Of a stretch of 7,019 nt of DNA, positions 1 to 5,438 are shown piece by piece. Below the pieces are notes generated by a model. It was given only the letters and a program-made list of their open reading frames with translations, had not been told where the DNA came from and ran no database searches. Origin of the DNA: Betaproteobacteria bacterium (GTDB lineage Bacteria; Pseudomonadota; Gammaproteobacteria; Burkholderiales; Burkholderiaceae_C); NCBI GenBank assembly GCA_009918225.1, contig RGEP01000097.1, positions 1 through 7,019 on the forward strand. Direction: 5' to 3'. Both the position numbers and the translations under genes were made by a program. How positions within the stretch are numbered: position 1 is the stretch's first letter; the number at the start of each line of letters is the position of its first letter.

Positions 1-576
1 GGCATGACCGAGCGCGGCGACCGCCTCTTTCCCGCGGTGGTGATGGGCCACCTGCCGGCGGTGATTCAACTGATCTTCATCCTGGCCCTGATCTCGGCAC
101 TGTTCCCGAGTGCCGATGGCGCGCTGACCGCGCTGACCTCATCGACCTGCAACGACCTCTTGGCCTTTGGGCGGCGCCGCGACTGGACGTCTGAGCAGCA
201 GGAATCCATTCGCAAGCGGGTGCACCTGGCCTACGCAGCGGTGTTCATGCTGCTGGTCATGGGCTTTCGCTGGCTGGACGATCCCAGCATGATCGGCCTG
301 ATCCTGAAAGTGGCCAGCTACACCTATGGGCCGCTGCTGGGGCTGTTCGCCTTCGGCTGGTGGACGCGCCGCACCGTGCGCGATACCTGGGTGCCGCTGG
401 TGACGGTGCTGGCGCCGGTGGCCTGTGGCGTGTTGGATGCGCTGCAGCCTTTGATCTTCGAGACCTGGCGCATAGGCTTGGAGCTGCTGCTGCTCAACGG
501 CGCCCTGGTGTTCCTGGGGCTGTGGTGCATCTCACGGCCGCCGGGTCAGGTGGTCAGCGTCACCTTGGACAAGTAG
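1..576 (+). CDS. Sodium:solute symporter (SSS family), C-terminal part, 5' truncated by window edge
   Basis: Membrane protein expected to couple sodium entry to uptake of a small solute, probably a sugar or sugar acid. The frame is open from base 1, so the true start lies outside the window; the Met codon at base 4 is internal. The 191 visible residues hold about five hydrophobic segments (roughly 19-46, 75-92, 96-121, 129-148, 157-177). Residues 31-53 carry the serine/threonine-rich stretch ISALFPSADGALTALTSS followed by an Asp, which resembles the SSS helix that supplies sodium-site hydroxyl residues. The YTYGPLLGLFAFG segment (107-119) is also typical of SSS proteins. The gene ends at a TAG 31 bases inside the convergent SIS gene. 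The substrate cannot be read from this fragment. A role in the same sugar pathway as the minus-strand operon is possible but is inferred only from adjacency. Confidence 0.88.
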   Translation, partial: GMTERGDRLFPAVVMGHLPAVIQLIFILALISALFPSADGALTALTSSTCNDLLAFGRRRDWTSEQQESIRKRVHLAYAAVFMLLVMGFRWLDDPSMIGLILKVASYTYGPLLGLFAFGWWTRRTVRDTWVPLVTVLAPVACGVLDALQPLIFETWRIGLELLLLNGALVFLGLWCISRPPGQVVSVTLDK

Positions 577-1259
577 CTCGGTTTGTCAGGGTCTCGGCCC
601 CGTGCGCGAGCCAAGCTGTCCACCATCAGGTAGAAGGACTGAATCAGGCACACGGGGTCCAGGTCGGGGTGTGCTGCGGTGGTGCAGGGCAGGTTTCCCT
701 TGGCACCGGCTCCGGTGATGGCCAAGAGCACCCGCGCGCCGCGCGCCCGCATCTCATCGGCCAATTGGCCCATCTCCTCCTGTGCAGGCCCGCGCGGCGC
801 CAGGATCAGCAAGGGATAGCCCTGGTCAATCAGGGCCATGGGGCCATGGCGCAGCTCCGCACTGCTGAAGGTTTCGGCCTGAATGCCGCAGGTCTCTTTG
901 AACTTCAGCGCCGCTTCCAGCGCGACGGCCATGCCGGGACCGCGGCTGACCACCATCAGACGTTGGGCATCAGCCAGCGTGCCGATGCGTTGCAAGGGTG
1001 CGGCATACAGGCTCAACAGGGAAGGGGGCAAGGACGTTACATAGCGCCCCAGACGCAGCATGCACAGATAGCCGAAATAGGCCGCTGCATGGTCGCTGCT
1101 GCCGCGGGCGATGGTGACGATGTGTTCGGGCGCGCGCCGCCTCAATTCACCCACCAGGCCGCTCAGGGTGGCGGTGTCCTGTGCCAGTTGCTCGGCGACC
1201 ACCCTTGGTGATTGCAGCGCCTCGGTGCGCATCTGCGATGGGGTGCAAGCAGGGCTCAT
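546..1259 (-). CDS. SIS-domain sugar-phosphate isomerase/deaminase (AgaS / NagB-II type) with a large internal in-frame deletion
   Basis: Full-length relatives (two SIS domains, about 340 residues) deaminate glucosamine-6-phosphate or isomerise related sugar phosphates in the cytoplasm. This frame gives only 237 residues. Residues 45-90 match the first half of SIS1 (ARGSSDHAA at 51-59). The sequence then jumps at about residues 88-96 to the start of SIS2 (MVVSRGPG at 102-109). Missing are the SIS1 SQSG phosphate loop and the T-K-S/A-[FY] loop. SIS2 is intact: ALKFKE (117-122) and HGPMALID (138-145). By alignment from memory with the GlmS isomerase domain, K119, E122, H138 and the tail lysine K232 (SKVT) stand for the catalytic and substrate residues. 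The start at 1259 overlaps the ABC ATPase stop as ATGA and has GGAG 10 bases upstream; the alternative Met10 (1232) has no ribosome site. The protein is probably inactive or altered, so pseudogene status is possible, although the frame is clean and the conserved C-terminus is kept. An assembly error is the other explanation. Confidence 0.85.
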   Translation of the reverse strand: MSPACTPSQMRTEALQSPRVVAEQLAQDTATLSGLVGELRRRAPEHIVTIARGSSDHAAAYFGYLCMLRLGRYVTSLPPSLLSLYAAPLQRIGTLADAQRLMVVSRGPGMAVALEAALKFKETCGIQAETFSSAELRHGPMALIDQGYPLLILAPRGPAQEEMGQLADEMRARGARVLLAITGAGAKGNLPCTTAAHPDLDPVCLIQSFYLMVDSLARARGRDPDKPSYLSKVTLTT

Positions 1260-2320
1260 GGCGTGGAGGCTCCGGGATGTGGCTCGGATGGGTTCATGCG
1301 CAGGCCCTGAGCGTCAAACAGGTGAACCCGCTCGAGCAGGGGCTGCAAGAGAATGCGCAGGCCCGGCTGTGTGTCTTGCTCAGCCTCGGTCTGCACGCAA
1401 ACGCGCTGCTGGCTGGTTCCCAGGGTGCCGTGCAGGCAGTTGTGGCTGCCCAGGTGCTCGATGTGCTGGACCTGCATGGTCAGGGTATCGGGCTGCGGCG
1501 TCGCCACCACGCGCCAATGCTCAGGCCGCAGCCCCCAGTGCGTGGCCTGTTTGGGCACGTGCAGCGACGATGGCGGTGGACTGTCGTGACAGGCCAGCAG
1601 ATTCATAGGGGGTGAACCCAGGAACTGCGCCACAAATCGGTTCCGGGGTTGGCCATAGAGCGCTTGCGGCGTGCCCACCTGCTCCACTTGCCCATCCCGC
1701 AGCACCACGATCCGGTCGGCCATGGTCATGGCTTCCACCTGGTCATGGGTGACACACACCATGGTCGCGCGCAGTTCGCGGTGCAGGCGAATCAGCTCCA
1801 GGCGCAGGTTCAGCCGCAGCTCCGCGTCCAGGTTGCTCAAGGGTTCATCCAGAAGGAAGGCGCCGGGCTCTTGCACGATGGCGCGTCCGATGGCCACCCG
1901 TTGGCACTGACCACCGGAGAGTTCCCCCGGCCGCCGGCCCAAAAGCGGCTGCAACTGCAGCACGGATACCGCACGCTCCAACCGGGCCTGAATCAGCGGC
2001 TTGGGCATGCCGCGCATGCGCATACCAAAGCTCAGGTTTTCTTGCACCGTCATGTGGGGATACAGGGCATAGGACTGGAACACCATGGCCAGGCCCCGGT
2101 CGCTGGGCACCGCATCGGTCATGTCCTGTCCGTCGATGAGCACCTGCCCGCTGCTGGCGGGTTCCAGGCCGGCCAAGATGCGCAGCAGCGTGGTCTTGCC
2201 GCAGCCCGATGGGCCGACCAGCACCACCAACTCCCCTTCTTCAATGCGCAGGTTGATGTCGCGCAGCACCACCTGCGCACCGAAGCGCTTGCCCAGAGAC
2301 TTGAATTCGATGGTGGACAT
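1256..2320 (-). CDS. Sugar ABC transporter ATP-binding protein (MalK/UgpC/MsmK type)
   Basis: Energising subunit of a carbohydrate importer of the CUT1 type, acting as a dimer on the cytoplasmic face of two permeases. All nucleotide-binding elements are present: Walker A GPSGCGKT (36-43), Q-loop Q82 in VFQSYALYPHMTVQEN, signature LSGGQ (134-138), Walker B FLLDEP (155-160) with catalytic E159, D-loop SNLD (162-165) and H-loop H192 in VTHDQVEAM. After about residue 235 comes the C-terminal TOBE/OB-fold extension, starting with FLGSPPMNLL and including GLRPEH (263-268). This extension marks the MalK/UgpC group, and the 354-residue length is normal. Residue 139, directly after the signature, is Cys where Arg is usual. 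The start at 2320 gives the family-typical N-terminus MSTIEFKSLGKRFG, although no clear Shine-Dalgarno precedes it. The stop overlaps the SIS start (ATGA). No binding protein or permease lies in the window; they are probably encoded upstream beyond 7019. Substrate specificity cannot be read from the ATPase. Confidence 0.96.
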   Translation of the reverse strand: MSTIEFKSLGKRFGAQVVLRDINLRIEEGELVVLVGPSGCGKTTLLRILAGLEPASSGQVLIDGQDMTDAVPSDRGLAMVFQSYALYPHMTVQENLSFGMRMRGMPKPLIQARLERAVSVLQLQPLLGRRPGELSGGQCQRVAIGRAIVQEPGAFLLDEPLSNLDAELRLNLRLELIRLHRELRATMVCVTHDQVEAMTMADRIVVLRDGQVEQVGTPQALYGQPRNRFVAQFLGSPPMNLLACHDSPPPSSLHVPKQATHWGLRPEHWRVVATPQPDTLTMQVQHIEHLGSHNCLHGTLGTSQQRVCVQTEAEQDTQPGLRILLQPLLERVHLFDAQGLRMNPSEPHPGASTP

Positions 2321-2370
2321 GGTGCTTGTGCGGTGGTCTCAGGTGGTGTTAGGCCTCGGCGCCGGGGGGC
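2321..2370. other. 50-base gap between the FAD oxidoreductase and the ABC ATPase genes
   Basis: This is the only true intergenic space in the minus-strand operon. Read on the minus strand it starts GC-rich (gccccccggcgccgaggcc) and ends acaagcacc before the ATG. It shows no purine-rich ribosome site within 5-12 bases of the ABC start, no T-run that would make an intrinsic terminator, and no promoter pair that I would defend. A small GC palindrome (cggcgccg) lies near the FAD gene stop. The ATPase is probably translated from the same transcript, either by reinitiation or by a weak leader-independent start. Confidence 0.6.
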
Positions 2371-3957
2371 TCAATCGGCTGAGGTGTGCTGCGTGCGGCG
2401 GCGCAGCAGGTCCTCGGGCCAATGCCGCGCTGCGCCTTGCTGGTCCAGCCGTGTGAACAGGGTGTCGCGCGGCTCGCCGGGCTGCATCAGCGCTTGTGCG
2501 CCACAACCGTGGTCCACCAATACACCGGCCATGGTGCCGGCCGCTTCGCCAATGGCCCACTCCGCTGGATGCACACGGGTGCAGGCATTGGCCAGGTGGC
2601 TGACGCCCAGGTTTTTCGAGCCGGGCAGCAGGTTGTCGACATCGGTGGGCACGAGGCAGCCCAAGGGAATGACAAAGGGCTCGACCGCGGCGTTCACACT
2701 GTGACCCGATCGGCACGTCGGGTGAATATCCAAGGGGTACCAGGCAATGGCCACGCCTTCGCCCGTATCCGTGGGAGCGCGCATCAGATTGACCTGGGTC
2801 AGCGTGGTGCAGGCCCTCATGCGCCGTGACTCTCGAACATAGGGACGCTGCGCCATGCCATCAGCCGTTCCCAGCAGTTCAGGCGCGGGTTGCCAATGTG
2901 GATAGCCCTTGCCCCCATCGGGCCGGGGTGCCTCGGTCTGCAGCCAATGCAAGAGGCAGCGGGTGAGTTCTTGGGCCTGTGCATGCACGTAATCCCGGCC
3001 CTGGGGCCCGTCGATGAGCGGCGTGGTGGCACAGTCGTTTTGCGCCCAGTTCAGGAGGGTGACGTCCTGTGCAGGGCCAAGTCCGTGCTCCCACTGCGCG
3101 GCGCTGACGATGCGGCGGTAGCGCCACCAATCCAAGGCGGGGCTGTCTTCCTCAGCGCTGAAGGGCAGGCTGTGCGAGTGCCCCGCCGGGCGACCGGGCA
3201 AATGCGGGCTGAACAGGGCGTGTCGGTGCCCGGGGACGCCTTGTGCGCGCCAACGGGCATACCCTTCAGGCGCCGGGCCTACGGGCCCAGGCTGGGCCCA
3301 GCGGCGCAGGGCCATCACCTGGGTGATGGGTTGTTGGTCCAGGGGGTCGGCCTGCGCCGGTGCATCCGGTTCACCGAACTCCGACTGCGCTTCTTTGCCT
3401 ATGCGGTAAGGCAGTTCGGCCAGCCACAGCAGTTCACCGGCGTCGGTCGCGTCGATGAACACCTGTGCCTGCAGTGTTTGGCTGTCGCCCTGCGGCCAGC
3501 GTTGTATGGTGACGCTGTCCACACGCGGGCCAGACCGTCTGACAGCCACAGGGCGGCACAGCCGCAGCAAGCTCAGCCGGCCTTGCGCCTGAGCAGGCTG
3601 CAGCAGGTGTTCAAACCATCGTGCGGCCAGCACGGGTTCGAAGCACAGTCGGCTGACCCAACCGTCGCCAGGGTTGCAGCCCTCGGTCATGCGGGCCTGG
3701 TTTCGAAAGCCGGCCTGGGCCTGGTAATGGGCGCGGATATCGCGCCGGAAACGAAGATAGCTCGCAGACGCTCCGCCCGATTCAATCCAGCTGTGCTCGT
3801 CCGGCGGTACCGCCTGCGCCGACATCTGACCCCCTATCCACGGTTCTTCGCACACCAGGACCACCCGATGGCCGGCTTGGCTGGCGCGCCACGCCGCCAG
3901 CACCCCGCCGAGGCTGGCCCCGATCACCGCGACATCGCAGTGCACGGGCGTCCTCAT
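2371..3957 (-). CDS. FAD-dependent oxidoreductase (FAD_oxidored family, PF12831 type)
   Basis: Flavoprotein of 528 residues with an N-terminal Rossmann fold: DVAVIGASLGG (8-18), the acidic ribose-binding position E37 at the end of strand 2, and the WIGGQ motif (40-44). The second glycine of the usual GxGxxG is Ser15; GGSLGG-like versions are common in this family, so this is not a defect. Other family blocks are FIDATDAGELL (167-177), LLNWAQND (301-308), YVRESRR (373-379), FVIPLGCLVP (428-437) with the GSKNLGVSHLANA segment (446-458), and HPAEWAIGEAAG (463-474), which closes the FAD site. No signal peptide is seen, so it should be cytoplasmic. The start at 3957 overlaps the DUF4127 stop as ATGA and has a good GGAGG 7 bases upstream. 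Members of this family lie in many sugar-degradation clusters and rarely have a proven substrate. Oxidation of a sugar, sugar alcohol or glycoside hydroxyl is a reasonable guess only. Confidence 0.93.
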   Translation of the reverse strand: MRTPVHCDVAVIGASLGGVLAAWRASQAGHRVVLVCEEPWIGGQMSAQAVPPDEHSWIESGGASASYLRFRRDIRAHYQAQAGFRNQARMTEGCNPGDGWVSRLCFEPVLAARWFEHLLQPAQAQGRLSLLRLCRPVAVRRSGPRVDSVTIQRWPQGDSQTLQAQVFIDATDAGELLWLAELPYRIGKEAQSEFGEPDAPAQADPLDQQPITQVMALRRWAQPGPVGPAPEGYARWRAQGVPGHRHALFSPHLPGRPAGHSHSLPFSAEEDSPALDWWRYRRIVSAAQWEHGLGPAQDVTLLNWAQNDCATTPLIDGPQGRDYVHAQAQELTRCLLHWLQTEAPRPDGGKGYPHWQPAPELLGTADGMAQRPYVRESRRMRACTTLTQVNLMRAPTDTGEGVAIAWYPLDIHPTCRSGHSVNAAVEPFVIPLGCLVPTDVDNLLPGSKNLGVSHLANACTRVHPAEWAIGEAAGTMAGVLVDHGCGAQALMQPGEPRDTLFTRLDQQGAARHWPEDLLRRRTQHTSAD

Positions 3958-5438
3958 GCGCAGGCCTCCAGCTCGAGATCGACCTCAAAGCTGCGTCCCC
4001 AGGGCAGGGACAAGTTGGCCGCACAGTGGCTCAAGCCATGAGCCTGGGCAAAGTCGCGCGCGGCCGGCAGCACCAGTTCACGCGCGGCTTGCAGCAGGGC
4101 CTGGGGCGAGCACTGCGATTCATCCACCTGTGCCCGCAGCACCTGCCGCAGCTGGGCCTGGTACAGCAGGTCCTCCAGAAGGCGCAGGCTCAGGTTGCGG
4201 CGTGAGGGCGCCGTCTGTAACCGTCCGGCGCCCAAGACGCACTGGGCAAGCACACTGCCCAAGGTGTTGCTGGCCGTGTTCCAGCCCGCATACGCATCGG
4301 GCAGTGGGGTGCCGCGCTGCAGCCACTCGGGGTCGCCGCCATTGGCATAGGCCAGATCGGCCAGGGCCCAGGGCTGGCCCATGCTGTGCAGACGCTGCAC
4401 AGCCTGCTGCCATTCCAAGCCCACGCCCCTCGGCTCGGGCAGGGGGATGCCCATGGCCCAATCGCCTTGCACCGGACCCTGGGTGTGCAGGGCCAGCACC
4501 ACATCGGGCTGGGCTGCGGGGCCCACTTCAACCGCGCCCACGGCGGCCATCTGCGCCGCAACAGCGTCCTGGACGGGACGGTCTTCGTAACGCGCCCGCA
4601 TTTGGCCCAAGCCTGTCGGGTCGCTGGGCAACAGCGCCACGCGCAAGGGGGGGCGGTCCTCGAGATGGGCAACCATTCGCGCACACAGGGTGTGCATCAC
4701 CTCGTCGGCACCGGCGTAGATCGCCACCCGATCCTGCAAGCCCAAGGCCCTTGTGCGCGCCTGCAGCAGGCGGCGTTCAGCCACGTTCAGGCCCCACTCG
4801 GCGGTGTCGTCCTGCGGCAGCACCAGCCGGTCGATGAGCCCGCTGTGCACCGCTTGCAGTGCTTGCAGGGTCACCTGCAGGTTGCGCTGTCGCGTTTGCA
4901 GATAGTCCTGGCGGATGTTCGCGGGAAGCGACTGCTCCAAGCGCTCGACCTCGGCTTGGCTTTGTGCAGCTTGTGCGGGATGGGCCAGGTGCCGCGCCCG
5001 GTCTTGGTGGTAGGACCAGGCCCACAGCTGCGGCCCATGTTCGGCCCAATAGGCCTTCTCTTCTTCGGCTACCGCGTTATTGGAAATGCGCATCGTGGCC
5101 GCAAAGGCATAGATGGGCAGCGTGGGGACCTGGCGGCGCAGCTGCTGCACCAGGGCCAACCGGTCCAACAGGCTTTGTTCGGGGTCTTCGATGAAGCGCG
5201 AGGGCACCAGGCCGCCGTACACCAGCATGTCCAGCGACAGCACGAAGCCATCGACGTGTGCGGCCTGCTGCAAAAGCCAGTCACAAAGGGCTTGGCGGTC
5301 ACCCGGGCGTCGAAGGTGGCCCAAGAGGGAGACCGGCGGCATGCGCAGCTCCCATCCTGCACAGGCCACCAGGTCCTGCACCTGGCTGCGGACCACCGGG
5401 CGGGCGTCCACCGGGATGGCCGCCAGCGCCCGCTTCAT
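3954..5438 (-). CDS. DUF4127 family protein (PF13552 type), function unknown
   Basis: A 494-residue protein recognised as DUF4127 by its ordered conserved blocks: PVDARPV (9-15), LSLDMLVYGGLVPSR (67-81), the MRISNNAVAEEEKAYWAEHG region (116-135), PQDDTAEWGLNVAER (208-222), IYAGADEV (240-247), RYEDRPV (283-289), DLAYANGGDP (361-370) and YAGWNTASNTLGSVLA (383-398). The many invariant Asp, Glu, Asn and Arg residues in short loops look like an enzyme active site, but I know of no established reaction. No signal peptide or membrane segment is seen. The frame is open up to 5726, but that extension lies inside the GH38 coding sequence and has no family similarity. The Met at 5438 forms an ATGA overlap with the GH38 stop, is preceded by a G-run 6 bases upstream, and gives the conserved N-terminus MKRALAAIPVDARPV. 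The stop overlaps the FAD oxidoreductase start, again as ATGA. The tight coupling on both sides implies a role in the same pathway as the mannosidase and the flavoprotein. Confidence 0.92.
   Translation of the reverse strand: MKRALAAIPVDARPVVRSQVQDLVACAGWELRMPPVSLLGHLRRPGDRQALCDWLLQQAAHVDGFVLSLDMLVYGGLVPSRFIEDPEQSLLDRLALVQQLRRQVPTLPIYAFAATMRISNNAVAEEEKAYWAEHGPQLWAWSYHQDRARHLAHPAQAAQSQAEVERLEQSLPANIRQDYLQTRQRNLQVTLQALQAVHSGLIDRLVLPQDDTAEWGLNVAERRLLQARTRALGLQDRVAIYAGADEVMHTLCARMVAHLEDRPPLRVALLPSDPTGLGQMRARYEDRPVQDAVAAQMAAVGAVEVGPAAQPDVVLALHTQGPVQGDWAMGIPLPEPRGVGLEWQQAVQRLHSMGQPWALADLAYANGGDPEWLQRGTPLPDAYAGWNTASNTLGSVLAQCVLGAGRLQTAPSRRNLSLRLLEDLLYQAQLRQVLRAQVDESQCSPQALLQAARELVLPAARDFAQAHGLSHCAANLSLPWGRSFEVDLELEACA
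3965..3969 (-). promoter_or_regulatory. Ribosome binding site GGAGG of the FAD oxidoreductase gene
   Basis: The minus strand reads GGAGG, then seven bases, then the ATG at 3957. It is the clearest Shine-Dalgarno in the window and lies inside the last codons of the DUF4127 gene. It fixes the FAD gene start and suggests that this gene is translated strongly in addition to coupling through the ATGA overlap. Confidence 0.75.

Noticed and set aside
548..565. Short stem AGGTG/CACCT at the convergent gene ends as a bidirectional terminator
   Set aside because: The stem is only five pairs with an eight-base loop and no T-tract on either strand, too weak for an intrinsic terminator.
360..1211. Plus-strand open frame of 283 codons crossing the symporter end and the SIS gene
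   Set aside because: It overlaps two genes with clear family matches and has no recognisable domain of its own, so it is a GC-driven shadow.
2410..2440. Possible frameshift or fused extra domain at the C-terminus of the FAD oxidoreductase
   Set aside because: The roughly 50 residues after the HPAEWAIGEAAG block are a plausible variable tail, the frame is clean to the TGA at 2371, and no second domain is visible.
1649..2704. Plus-strand open frame of 351 codons opposite the ABC ATPase
   Set aside because: It is exactly antisense to a textbook ABC ATPase and runs through the gap into the FAD gene without any domain signal.
3283..3299. Perfect 7-base inverted repeat GGGCCCA-GGC-TGGGCCC, a possible hairpin or operator
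   Set aside because: It sits in the middle of the FAD oxidoreductase coding sequence, encodes ordinary Pro/Gly codons, and has no T-run after it, so a regulatory role is not supported.
2890..4041. Long plus-strand open frame of 383 codons opposite the FAD oxidoreductase
   Set aside because: It is antisense to a clearly recognised enzyme gene, its protein shows no family motif, and long antisense frames are expected in GC-rich DNA with biased third codon positions.
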